In this document: positions 1 to 7,172 of the stretch, one piece after another
Layout: the number at the start of each line of letters is the position of its first letter
Numbering within the stretch: the first letter of the stretch is position 1
Assembly: GCA_900313435.1 (NCBI GenBank)
Contig: OMRF01000257.1
Location: 1 to 9,564 of the forward strand
DNA from: an uncultured Lachnospiraceae bacterium
GTDB taxonomy: Bacteria; Bacillota; Clostridia; Lachnospirales; Lachnospiraceae
Length of the DNA: 9,564 bases
Reading direction: 5' to 3'
Notes under the pieces: model-generated
Databases searched by the model: none
What the model was told of the DNA's origin: nothing
Seen by the model: the letters and a program-made list of their open reading frames with translations, nothing else
Program-made: the position numbers and the translations under genes

Positions 1-251
1 CCGTGAAGTTGGGCGATATCGATGATGCCAAGATCAAGCAAATCTACTACCTTCTCCAAAGGCTCATCTACAAATACCCCGACTGCCTTTATCCTGTCTG
101 AAAGAAGGTTCTTTAACTCCACGGCTTTTTCAGGTGTGACATAGCGGCTGCTTTTTTCATAAAAGACAAAGCCGATATATTCCGGACAAAGACTGTTCAC
201 GATCTTAATATCAGCCGGGCGGGAGAGCCCGCAGAGCTTGATCCTTGTCAT
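1..251 (-). CDS. trpF: Phosphoribosylanthranilate isomerase, N-terminal part (cut by left edge)
   Basis: This gene should isomerise N-(5'-phosphoribosyl)anthranilate to CdRP in cytoplasmic tryptophan synthesis. I read 83 complete codons from the ATG at 251-249; the rest lies beyond the left edge. The N-terminus begins MTRIKLCGLSRPADI, matching the TrpF signature (usually IKICG) with Cys7 as the expected general base. Further on come YIGFVFYEKSSRYV and KAVGVFVDEPLE, and at the edge DIAQLHG, all typical of the first strands of a TrpF TIM barrel. The start codon overlaps the trpC stop in ATGA (251-248), so translation is probably coupled to trpC. An AAGG element in the end of trpC can serve as ribosome binding site. 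It is a separate gene here, not a TrpC-TrpF fusion as in E. coli. The identification is secure; completeness cannot be judged. Confidence 0.95.
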   Translation of the reverse strand, partial: MTRIKLCGLSRPADIKIVNSLCPEYIGFVFYEKSSRYVTPEKAVELKNLLSDRIKAVGVFVDEPLEKVVDLLDLGIIDIAQLH

Positions 252-1030
252 AGGGCACCCTTCAGCTCCATCAGCTTTTCTCTTTTGTCCTCTGCCCTCA
301 TCATGGCTTCACCTATCAAAACGGCATCAGCCCCTGAAGCCTTTACCTCGCTTATGTCTTCTGCACTCTTTACGCCGCTTTCCGAAACAAAGAGTATCCC
401 ATTGGGAATCAGCGAGCGAAGCCTTTTGGCATTTTTCGTATCAACGGAAAAATCCTTCAGGTTCCTGTTGTTTACGCCGATGATCCTGGCTTTTACTAAA
501 AGCGCTTTTTCTATCTCTTTTTCATCATGTGCTTCTACGAGGGCTGATATCCCAAGAGAATCACATATCCCGATATATTCGGAAAGCTGCGAAGTGCTTA
601 AGATCGAACATATCAAAAGAACCGCAGAGGCCTTAAGTGTCACAGCCTCATATATCATATATTCGTCAACAGTGAAGTCCTTGCGAAGACAGGGGATCTT
701 TATCTCTTTTGCTATCTCACTCAGATACTCGTTTTTACCCAAAAACCATTTGGGCTCCGTGAGAACGGAAACGGCATCAGCGCCGGCCGCTTCATATTCC
801 TTTGCGATCTCAAGATATGGAAAATCAGGAGCTATCAGCCCCTTTGAGGGGGAAGCCTTCTTGCATTCAAGGATAAAGGAAAGCCCTTCTTTTTTGAGAG
901 CGCGCTCAAATGAAAAGTCATCCTTCTTCATGGAAAGAGCCCGGCTTTTGATATCGGAAAGAGTTATCTTCCTTTTTGCTTCCTCTACCCTCTCCTTCGC
1001 GTGATCCGAAAGTTCATCAAGTATAGTCAT
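248..1030 (-). CDS. trpC: Indole-3-glycerol phosphate synthase
   Basis: The 260-residue product closes the indole ring, turning CdRP into indole-3-glycerol phosphate with loss of CO2 and water. Its length is normal for a monofunctional TIM-barrel enzyme. Visible motifs are LECKKASPSKG (residues 54-64, with Glu55 and Lys57 in the first catalytic strand), VLTEPKWFLG (89-98), LRKDF (115-119, Lys117 as the likely general acid), LVEAH (164-168, Glu166), GVNNRNL (185-191), VSESGV and a C-terminal VLIGEAMM phosphate-binding strand. All the expected catalytic residues are present, so it should be active. The ATG at 1030 lies 1 nt after the trpD stop, with GGAG in the end of trpD as ribosome binding site. 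The stop overlaps the trpF start by 4 nt. It is an internal gene of the trp operon with nothing unusual in it. Confidence 0.97.
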   Translation of the reverse strand: MTILDELSDHAKERVEEAKRKITLSDIKSRALSMKKDDFSFERALKKEGLSFILECKKASPSKGLIAPDFPYLEIAKEYEAAGADAVSVLTEPKWFLGKNEYLSEIAKEIKIPCLRKDFTVDEYMIYEAVTLKASAVLLICSILSTSQLSEYIGICDSLGISALVEAHDEKEIEKALLVKARIIGVNNRNLKDFSVDTKNAKRLRSLIPNGILFVSESGVKSAEDISEVKASGADAVLIGEAMMRAEDKREKLMELKGAL

Positions 1031-1031
1031 A

Positions 1032-2057
1032 TCAGGACTCCGGACGGTTGCTTACTTCAATTACTTTTGAGAGGGTTTCTTCCGCTTTCCCGGAATCGAT
1101 GAGTTCTGCTGCAAGAAGGATCCCATCCTTGATGCTTTCCGCCTTGCCTCCGATATAGAGTGATGCGCCCGCGTTCAAAAGTACAGCGTCTCTTTTCGGT
1201 CCTTTTTCGCCCTTTAAGATATTTCCGGTGATGGCAGCGTTCTCCTTAGGATCACCGCCCTTTAGCTCATCCTTTGTGCAGCGGGAAAAACCAAAGTCTT
1301 CCGGCGCTATGGTAAAGGTTTTAAACCACCCGTCCCTGATCTCACATATCTTCGTCGGAGCACTCATTGATATCTCATCAAGCTTGTCAAGGCCGTAAAC
1401 CACCATGCCGCGCTTTACCCCAAGACTTACGAGGACCTGCGCGAGGGGCTCCACAAGATATTCGTCATACACTCCAAGAAGCTGCATTTTGGGAGAGCCC
1501 GGGTTCGTAAGAGGTCCTAAGATATTAAAGACCGTTCTGAAACCAAGCTCACGCCTGATGGCGCCCACATATTTCATGGATGTATGATATTTCTGCGCGA
1601 AGAAGAAGCACATATTGGCTTCGCTTAAAAGCTCTATGCACCTTTTCGGGCTTTGCTCGATATTAACCCCGAGAGCTTCGAGGCAGTCCGCCGTACCGCA
1701 CTTTGAGGAAGCCGCGCGATTTCCGTGCTTTGCCACCTTCATGCCTCCTGCTGCCGCGACGAGCGCCGAGGTGGTTGATATATTAAAGCTTCCGGCATTG
1801 TCGCCTCCGGTTCCGACGATCTCAAAAATCTCCATGTCGGTATCCACCTTTGTCGCATGATCCCTCATGGCGGCTGCACAGCCGGCTATCTCATCCGTTG
1901 TCTCGGCACGGGCGCTCTTTGTTGAGAGCGCCGCAAGGAATGCAGCGTTTTGTGTAGGCGTGGTCTCACCGCTCATGATCTCATTCATCACGGTGTAAGC
2001 CTCATCGTAGCTTAAGTCTTCTTTGTTCACGATCTTTACGATAGCTTCCTTGATCAT
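1032..2057 (-). CDS. trpD: Anthranilate phosphoribosyltransferase
   Basis: The 341-residue product transfers the phosphoribosyl group of PRPP to anthranilate, the second step specific to tryptophan synthesis. Diagnostic motifs are VGTGGDNAGSFNIST (residues 81-95, the glycine-rich PRPP-binding loop), KHGNRAASSKCGTAD (110-124), RRELGFRTVFNILGPLTNP, and later VYGLDKLDEIS, which holds the acidic Mg2+/PRPP site. The length fits a stand-alone TrpD rather than a TrpG-TrpD fusion. The ATG overlaps the trpG stop as ATGA (2057-2054). A strong AAAGGAG (2066-2072), encoded in the last codons of trpG, sits 8 nt upstream, supporting this start. The gene ends 1 nt before trpC. No key residue appears to be missing. 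Confidence 0.97.
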   Translation of the reverse strand: MIKEAIVKIVNKEDLSYDEAYTVMNEIMSGETTPTQNAAFLAALSTKSARAETTDEIAGCAAAMRDHATKVDTDMEIFEIVGTGGDNAGSFNISTTSALVAAAGGMKVAKHGNRAASSKCGTADCLEALGVNIEQSPKRCIELLSEANMCFFFAQKYHTSMKYVGAIRRELGFRTVFNILGPLTNPGSPKMQLLGVYDEYLVEPLAQVLVSLGVKRGMVVYGLDKLDEISMSAPTKICEIRDGWFKTFTIAPEDFGFSRCTKDELKGGDPKENAAITGNILKGEKGPKRDAVLLNAGASLYIGGKAESIKDGILLAAELIDSGKAEETLSKVIEVSNRPES

Positions 2058-2626
2058 TTTTTACGCTCCTTTAAGAAATTTTTAAGCATCTTTTTTCCCT
2101 CAGGAGTCATTATGGACTCCGGATGAAACTGAACTCCGAAGATCGGATATTTACTGTGCTGCACTGCCATCACTTCACCATCATCCGATCTTGCGGTTAT
2201 CGTAAGTTCTCCGGGAATGGTTTTTTCATCCGCGGCAAGGGAATGATATCTTGCCACAAGAACCTCATCGGAAAGGCCCTTAAAAAGCGGACATTTCTTA
2301 TCAACGCTTATCCTTGACTGCTTTCCGTGCATGAGCTTTTTCGCGTGGGTTATGGTCGCTCCAAAGGCCGCACATATCGCCTGATGTCCGAGACAGACCC
2401 CGAGGATGGGGATATTGTGGATCTTTTTTACCACATCGATGATGACACCGGCATCCTCAGGCCTTCCGGGCCCCGGGGATATGATGATGTGATCGGGCTT
2501 CATCCCGACTATCTCATCCACCAGCATATCATCATTTCTGATCACCCTGATATCGGGAGATATCTCCCCGATGAGCTGATAGAGATTAAAGGAAAAGCTG
2601 TCATAGTTATCGATCAAAAGGATCAT
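2054..2626 (-). CDS. trpG: Anthranilate synthase component II (glutamine amidotransferase)
   Basis: The 190-residue product is the class I glutamine amidotransferase subunit that releases ammonia from glutamine for TrpE. The start MILLIDNYDSFSFNLYQ is the classic TrpG/PabA N-terminus. ISPGPGRPEDAG forms the oxyanion region, Cys78 in GVCLGHQ is the nucleophile, and FHPESIMTP supplies His168 and Glu170 of the triad. The length is that of a stand-alone subunit. The ATG overlaps the trpE stop by 4 nt, and GAGGAGG (2634-2640), encoded by the Glu-Glu-Asp tail of TrpE, lies 7 nt upstream, so the two subunits are probably made in coupled amounts. In bacteria with one such gene TrpG can also serve PabB in folate synthesis. 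No pabB is visible here, and the position between trpE and trpD argues for the tryptophan role. Confidence 0.97.
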   Translation of the reverse strand: MILLIDNYDSFSFNLYQLIGEISPDIRVIRNDDMLVDEIVGMKPDHIIISPGPGRPEDAGVIIDVVKKIHNIPILGVCLGHQAICAAFGATITHAKKLMHGKQSRISVDKKCPLFKGLSDEVLVARYHSLAADEKTIPGELTITARSDDGEVMAVQHSKYPIFGVQFHPESIMTPEGKKMLKNFLKERKK

Positions 2627-4086
2627 AGCTCATCCTCCTCACTCTGAAGTGCCGTCAAAGAAGCCTTTGCTTTGTTGAGACATTCCTCAAATTCCTTTTC
2701 GGGATCAGAGTCCGCGACGATGCCGGCTCCGCTTCGAACAAAGACCTTTCCGTTCTTCTTATATACTATGCGGATCGCGATGCAGGTGTCCAGATTGCCC
2801 GTAAAATCAACGTATCCGATAGCACCTCCGTAAATCCCGCGTTTATTGTTTTCCAGCTCACCTATGATCTGACAAGCTCTGATCTTCGGGGCTCCTGAAA
2901 GAGTGCCTGCGGGAAGCACCGCTTCTACCGCATCAAGCGCGTCCTTATCTTCCCTTATCTCTCCGCGGACGGTGGAGCCTATATGCATCACATGTGAAAA
3001 GCGCTCGATGGAATGGAGTTTCTCTACCTCCACAGTCCCGAATTTTGAGATCTTCCCGAGATCGTTCCTTCCGAGATCCACCAGCATATTGTGTTCTGCC
3101 AGTTCCTTCTCGTCAGCAAGAAGCTCCTTCTCTAAGAGTTTATCCTCTTCTTCATTTTTTCCGCGACGCCTTGTCCCTGCAAGGGGGAAGGTGTGGAGCA
3201 CACCGTCTTCAAGCTTTACAAGGGTTTCCGGTGAAGCTCCCGCAACCTCAACATCCATTCCCGAAAAATAGAACATATAGGGCGAGGGGTTTATGGTACG
3301 TAGCTTTCTGTAGGTGTCAAGTAGGCTTCCGGAATATGAGGCACAAAGCCTGTTTGAAAGCACCACCTGGAAGATATCGCCTTCATAGATATGTTTTTTT
3401 GCCTTCTCCACCATTTGGCAGAATTCTTCTTTTTCAAAGAGAGGCTTTACTTCGGAAAGAAGCTTACCCTCGGGCTCTTCCTTCTTTTCACCGTTCTTTA
3501 AAAGCCTTATCAGCTGCTCAAGCTCCATCACTGCCTTGTTATAGCCGGTCTCTAAATTATCAAGCTTCATATTGACAATGAGGATGATCTTCTGTCTTCT
3601 GTTGTCAAAGGCTATGACCTTGTCGAAGAGCATGAGATCCACATCCTTGAACTCCTCTGAATCATCCACATCCCGCTTCACCGAAGGCTCGCTGTAGGAA
3701 AGATAATCAAAAGAAAAATATCCTACCAGCCCGCCCGTAAATGAAGGAAGATAATCAAACCTCGGGCTTTTGTGCTCGGAAAGTATCTGCCTGAGATAAG
3801 ATGAGGGGTCATAGGTCTTTACCTGAAGGTTCCCCATCTTCATCTGCCCCTTGGTGCAGGTGATCTCCATCTTGGGATCAAAGCCCAAAAAGGTGTAGCG
3901 TCCCCAGGTCTCATCAGCCTGCGCGGACTCAAGCATATAGCAATGAGTCGATACGTTTTTGAGTATCCTTATGGCTTCGATCGGTGTGATGAAGTCGGAA
4001 AGGATCTCCGTACTCACCGGAAGCACGTCGTAATTACCCGATCGTGCTATCTCTTTTACTTCTTCCAGGGAAGGTCTGATCTTCAT
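2623..4086 (-). CDS. trpE: Anthranilate synthase component I
   Basis: The 487-residue product converts chorismate, with ammonia from TrpG, to anthranilate and pyruvate, the committed and feedback-inhibited step of tryptophan synthesis. The N-terminal domain carries MLESAQ (residues 51-56), the LLES-type element of the tryptophan allosteric site. NPSPYMFYF (266-274) is the second part of that site, so feedback inhibition by tryptophan is likely kept. The catalytic half shows LAGTRRRG (302-309), EHNMLVDLGRND (331-342), then ERFSHVMHIGSTVRG, LPAGTLSGAPKIRA, GIYGGAIGY and VRSGAGIVADSDPE. This matches TrpE rather than PabB or isochorismate synthase because the tryptophan site is present and trpG/trpD follow. 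The ATG lies only 4 nt after the DUF3737 stop, with AGGGG in that gene's last codons as ribosome binding site. There is no room for a leader peptide or attenuator in front of it. Confidence 0.97.
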   Translation of the reverse strand: MKIRPSLEEVKEIARSGNYDVLPVSTEILSDFITPIEAIRILKNVSTHCYMLESAQADETWGRYTFLGFDPKMEITCTKGQMKMGNLQVKTYDPSSYLRQILSEHKSPRFDYLPSFTGGLVGYFSFDYLSYSEPSVKRDVDDSEEFKDVDLMLFDKVIAFDNRRQKIILIVNMKLDNLETGYNKAVMELEQLIRLLKNGEKKEEPEGKLLSEVKPLFEKEEFCQMVEKAKKHIYEGDIFQVVLSNRLCASYSGSLLDTYRKLRTINPSPYMFYFSGMDVEVAGASPETLVKLEDGVLHTFPLAGTRRRGKNEEEDKLLEKELLADEKELAEHNMLVDLGRNDLGKISKFGTVEVEKLHSIERFSHVMHIGSTVRGEIREDKDALDAVEAVLPAGTLSGAPKIRACQIIGELENNKRGIYGGAIGYVDFTGNLDTCIAIRIVYKKNGKVFVRSGAGIVADSDPEKEFEECLNKAKASLTALQSEEDEL

Positions 4087-4090
4087 AAAA

Positions 4091-4966
4091 TTATCCCCTT
4101 ATCTTTGTCCTATTGATATCGCAGTTGTCCGGCTCTATTATGAGCTCGTCTATCTTCTTTGTCCTTATCTCTCCCGAGCCGGGATTCAGAACAGAATCAA
4201 CATCTGATATTATATCAGCCTCAATGTTTTCGGAATACTCGAAGGCAAGATTTGTATTTATGAGCTTGCAGTTTTTCATGGTAAGGTCCTGAATGTAACA
4301 AAGACCCTGATCTGACTCTATTGTGCAGTTTACGAAGGTTAAGTTCTTTGTATTCCATCCCAGATATTCACCAATGATATAAGAATCATAAACTGTCACG
4401 TTCTCACAGTTCCAGAAACAGTCCTTTGAAAGGAGTCTTGAATTTCTGACCTCAACATTCTTTGCCCCGTCAAAGGCGTAATTTCCAAGGAGCTCAAGGT
4501 GATCCACCTTGATGTTTTGGGAGTTCATCCCAAAATAATCACCTCTTGCGCTGACATTTGAAAGCTCCACGCCATCACACATCCAAAGTGTCTCCTGGGC
4601 GTTTAACATAGATGAGTTCTTCACGATAAGATTTTTACATCTTCTGAAGGTCTTTGGCGCGCCGAGGAGGCATTCCGAAACTTCCATATCCTCCGTATAC
4701 CATATACCTGACCTTGCTGTCTCCTGGAAGGAGGAGTTTTTGAGTTTAATATTCTTTGAATACCAGATCGGGTATTTCCACTGAAACTCACAGCCAAAAA
4801 GTTCAATGTCGCTGCTTTCCTTGAGAGGGGATTCGCCGTCAAAAAATATACAGTCATATATCTTAAGATCCTTCCCGCGATAGAGCGGCCGCTCCCCTGT
4901 GAACTTTTCCTCTCTGATCTCTTCGTCCCTTCTTGAGACGGGATTATATCTTTTCTGTTCCATCAT
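4091..4966 (-). CDS. DUF3737 family right-handed beta-helix protein, function unknown
   Basis: The 291-residue product has no assigned reaction. After about 30 charged residues it consists of some 11 to 12 imperfect repeats of 18-21 residues (about residues 31-255). Most follow a pattern such as KNVEVRNSRLLSKDCFWNC, then ENVTVYDSYIIGEYLGWNT. Regular N-I/V-x-V/L strands and N/C/S turns point to a right-handed parallel beta-helix like those of pentapeptide-repeat or pectate-lyase folds. I recognise the sequence as DUF3737 from memory of the family. There is no signal peptide or membrane segment, so it should be cytoplasmic. Its start overlaps the MalY stop by 4 nt (ATGA), and an in-frame second ATG follows directly. 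AAAGGA in the end of malY is a suitable ribosome binding site. Coupling to MalY suggests a shared job or a complex, which is inference. The repeated aromatic/Cys rung positions might bind a ligand, but no catalytic set is evident. Confidence 0.85.
   Translation of the reverse strand: MMEQKRYNPVSRRDEEIREEKFTGERPLYRGKDLKIYDCIFFDGESPLKESSDIELFGCEFQWKYPIWYSKNIKLKNSSFQETARSGIWYTEDMEVSECLLGAPKTFRRCKNLIVKNSSMLNAQETLWMCDGVELSNVSARGDYFGMNSQNIKVDHLELLGNYAFDGAKNVEVRNSRLLSKDCFWNCENVTVYDSYIIGEYLGWNTKNLTFVNCTIESDQGLCYIQDLTMKNCKLINTNLAFEYSENIEADIISDVDSVLNPGSGEIRTKKIDELIIEPDNCDINRTKIRG
4204..4218 (-). promoter_or_regulatory. Possible internal extended -10 element inside a 15-nt palindrome
   Basis: On the minus strand this site reads CTGATATAATATCAG, two 7-nt perfect inverted arms around one central base. 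It contains TGATATAAT, an exact extended -10 box (TGnTATAAT). It lies within the 3' part of the DUF3737 gene, about 120 nt before the trpE start, where an internal trp promoter would be useful. The hexamer 17 nt upstream (TATTCC) is a poor -35. Because the bases also encode an ordinary Ala-Asp-Ile-Ile-Ser stretch, chance is a serious alternative. Confidence 0.2.
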
Positions 4967-6141
4967 TTATCTTTCCTTTTGACATACATCTTAATCCCCT
5001 TCTTAAGCCTTTCCATCCCATCCTCTACCATAGCGCGGGGACAGGCGAGATTGATCCTAAGATGCCCTTCTCCTCCCTGACCATAGAGCTCGCCCTTTGA
5101 AATGAAAAGACCGGTATTCTTTCTTATGAAAGAAGCAAGATCCGCCCTTCCTTTCGTGATGTCTCTTGCGTCAAGCCAGATCATGTAAGTCGCTTCGGAA
5201 TGGATCATCCTGACATCGTGGATATTTTTTTTGATGTAGTCCTCCGCGAAGAGCTTGTTCTCATAAACATAGCTGTTCATTTCAGAAAGCCAGTCGCTGC
5301 CTTTTGTAAAGGCTGCTATTGCCGCTGTGATCGCAAGGAAGGATGGTTCACCGCATTCGTCGGTATTAAGCTGACGCCAGATCCTGTGACGAAGGACAGG
5401 ATCCGAAGCAAATACAGCGCTTGAACACATCCCTGCCATATTGAAGGCTTTTGAGGGTGCGATGGCCGTAATGCTGATCTGCCTGCAGACATCAGAAGCC
5501 GAAGCAAAGGGAACATATTCTTTTCCCGGATCTGTAATATCACAGTGGATCTCGTCTGAGAGAACGATAACTCCGTACTTTTTACACAGATCTCCGACCC
5601 TTGAAAGTTCCTCCTTCGTCCATATCCTCCCGGAAGGATTCTGGGGATTGCATAAAAGAAGGAGGGATGTCTGCGGATCGGAAAGCTTCTTCTCAAGGTC
5701 ATCGAAATCAAAGAAAAAGCTCCCGTCCCTTTCCAAAAGAGGACTCTCAAGCACCCTTGCCCCATTATTTACAATGCAGTTGAAAAAGACATTGTAAACG
5801 GGAGTCGTGATCACCACATTTTCATTCGGTGTCGTGAACTTTCTCACGGCACTTGATATCGTAGGTATCACACCCGTCGAGAAGATAAGCTCCTCTTTTT
5901 TGATATCAAGCTTATGCCTTGTCTTCCACCACGAAATATAGGCATTATACCATTCATCGGGCACAATGGTATATCCGTAAGCTCCCTGTGAAAGTCGTTT
6001 TGAAAGAGCCTCCATGATCTCGGGAGCTGTTTCAAAATCCATATCAGCGACCCACATGGGAAGTTCATTCTCCGCGACTTTCCATTTAAGCGACCAGGAG
6101 GCGCTCCTGTCAAGCTTTTTGTCAAAATCATATTTTGCCAT
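4963..6141 (-). CDS. MalY/PatB-type PLP-dependent C-S lyase (cystathionine beta-lyase like aminotransferase)
   Basis: The 392-residue product is a fold type I PLP enzyme of the MalY/PatB group, which cleaves C-S bonds of cystathionine or cysteine conjugates to give a thiol, pyruvate and ammonia. The start MAKYDFDKKLDR with LPMWVADMDF (residues 27-36) is the hallmark of this group. Then come AYGYT (54-58), TPVYNVFF (113-120), CNPQNPSGRIW (164-174), LSDEIHCDI (194-202), and APSKAFNMAG (228-237), where Lys231 should form the Schiff base. HLRINLACPR near the end contributes Arg362 for substrate carboxylate binding. The length is normal and nothing is missing. AGGAGG lies 10 nt upstream in the last two sense codons of the Nudix gene. 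Its real substrate is open: cystathionine beta-lyase, cysteine desulfhydrase and thiol-releasing activities all occur in this family, and MalY of E. coli also affects maltose regulation. Tight coupling to a DUF3737 gene and to trp suggests a specific role that I cannot name. Confidence 0.9.
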   Translation of the reverse strand: MAKYDFDKKLDRSASWSLKWKVAENELPMWVADMDFETAPEIMEALSKRLSQGAYGYTIVPDEWYNAYISWWKTRHKLDIKKEELIFSTGVIPTISSAVRKFTTPNENVVITTPVYNVFFNCIVNNGARVLESPLLERDGSFFFDFDDLEKKLSDPQTSLLLLCNPQNPSGRIWTKEELSRVGDLCKKYGVIVLSDEIHCDITDPGKEYVPFASASDVCRQISITAIAPSKAFNMAGMCSSAVFASDPVLRHRIWRQLNTDECGEPSFLAITAAIAAFTKGSDWLSEMNSYVYENKLFAEDYIKKNIHDVRMIHSEATYMIWLDARDITKGRADLASFIRKNTGLFISKGELYGQGGEGHLRINLACPRAMVEDGMERLKKGIKMYVKRKDK

Positions 6142-6148
6142 TTTTTGC

Positions 6149-7168
6149 CTACCTCCTCAAAAGCCAGGCCATTACATGTACCGCCTGAAGAAAATCTCCG
6201 TTTTTGATACGTTCCGTAATATCAGCCTCCGTCAGCAGCTTCACCTTCAAAAACTCTGTATCATCAAGCTGCTGTGAAGAGACCTTTCTGCAGTTTTTCG
6301 CGCTGAAGATATAGGCATAATTGTCCGCTATCGTCGCATTTGAAGGGACAGAAAGGAGCTGCTCCCAATCGTCGGATTCATAGCCTGTCTCTTCAAGAAG
6401 CTCTCTCTTTGCAGCCAAAAGCGCGTCTTCCGAGTCATCTTCTTTGGAAGGATCATCCGTGCGGTATTCATGCCCGTCACTTCTTTCGATCCCTCCGGCA
6501 CAGAACTCTGTGGTAACGCGGCCTATACCCTGCCGAAACTGCCTTACGCAGATGAAATTCCCGTCAGTATCGGATGCCACTATCACTACGTAATCTCTTC
6601 TGCTGTAGCTGTAGAAGGGCTCAAACTCCGTCCCGTCGGGAAAGCGGTAGGCTGATCTTCGAAAATCGATCCATTTGTCTTTGATCAGGTGCTCGCATTT
6701 TGTCTTACTCCAGGAAAGCTCTTTATTCTCTATCTCATCCTGTTTCTTAAAAAGCATTGCGCGAAGAGACTCATAGCGAAGCCTCTTTTCCTCCTTCGAA
6801 AAGTGGACTTCCCGAAGCTGCTTCGGGTTATCTGAATAATCAAGCTCCTCGCCTTTGAACTGTTCGCTCGTTAAGTCAAAGATCACATCCCCTATCACAT
6901 TGTAGCAGTGGAAATTTCCGCCTTCCCTCGGAACACCATAGACCTCTCCGCCAAAGATATCCTGTGCAAGGAAAGCGGTGATAGAGCACTGACCGAGGGT
7001 GGGATTATCCTTTGACCATTCCTCCCGAAGCCTTGGCGCGCACGTATCTTCACACCAAATGTCTGAAAGCGCGTCATAAAGGTCGCGGGGATCATTTATT
7101 CCGGCAAAATTATTATTTACGGGAGCAGCATCAGCTTTTTCCCAGCCGTAGAATCTGTATTCCTTCAT
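6149..7168 (-). CDS. YunG-like domain fused to Nudix hydrolase (ADP-ribose pyrophosphatase type)
   Basis: The 339-residue product has two domains. Residues about 25-105 resemble the B. subtilis YunG-type domain: DIWCEDTCAP, NPTLGQCSITAF with Cys61, GNFHCYNVI with His87, and VIFDLTSEQF with Asp98. The order Cys-His-Asp resembles a papain/transglutaminase-like triad, but YunG activity is unknown to me. A charged linker (about 105-160) leads to a Nudix domain with VRQFRQG (208-214), EFCAGGIE (221-228) and EDALLAAKRELLEETGY (247-263), which holds Glu247, Arg255-Glu256 and Glu259-Glu260 of the Nudix box. Near the end QQLDDTEFLKV and a helix typical of ADP-ribose pyrophosphatases follow. About 18 mostly polar and acidic residues are inserted between GGIE and the catalytic helix, and the usual first Gly of the Nudix box is absent at its normal spacing. 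The start lies 4 nt after the GH43 stop, with GAGGA 8 nt upstream. Likely reaction: hydrolysis of a nucleoside diphosphate linked to another group; substrate unknown. Confidence 0.82.
   Translation of the reverse strand: MKEYRFYGWEKADAAPVNNNFAGINDPRDLYDALSDIWCEDTCAPRLREEWSKDNPTLGQCSITAFLAQDIFGGEVYGVPREGGNFHCYNVIGDVIFDLTSEQFKGEELDYSDNPKQLREVHFSKEEKRLRYESLRAMLFKKQDEIENKELSWSKTKCEHLIKDKWIDFRRSAYRFPDGTEFEPFYSYSRRDYVVIVASDTDGNFICVRQFRQGIGRVTTEFCAGGIERSDGHEYRTDDPSKEDDSEDALLAAKRELLEETGYESDDWEQLLSVPSNATIADNYAYIFSAKNCRKVSSQQLDDTEFLKVKLLTEADITERIKNGDFLQAVHVMAWLLRR
6152..6158 (-). promoter_or_regulatory. Ribosome binding site of the MalY gene, inside the Nudix stop region
   Basis: The minus strand carries GAGGAGG here, and its AGG AGG codons encode the last two arginines of the Nudix fusion protein just before its TAG stop. 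It sits 10 nt before the ATG at 6141. Ribosomes ending the upstream gene must pass over this site, which favours coupled or strictly cotranscribed expression. Confidence 0.75.
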
Positions 7169-7172
7169 CTAT

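Noticed and set aside
285..1004. Long plus-strand open frame (239 codons) opposite trpC
   Set aside because: It is the antisense shadow of a gene with a complete set of TrpC motifs; its translation is Ser/Phe-rich, shows no domain and has no convincing ribosome binding site.
2994..3575. Plus-strand open frame (193 codons) opposite trpE
   Set aside because: It lies wholly within trpE, has an Arg/Pro/Ser-rich composition typical of antisense frames, and has no recognisable motif.
4087..4190. Cluster of GAG/TAG/AAG triplets before trpE, considered as a TRAP binding site
   Set aside because: The spacing is irregular (0 to 7 nt instead of a steady 2-3 nt), and the triplets are explained by Glu, Lys and Arg codons in the end of the DUF3737 gene.
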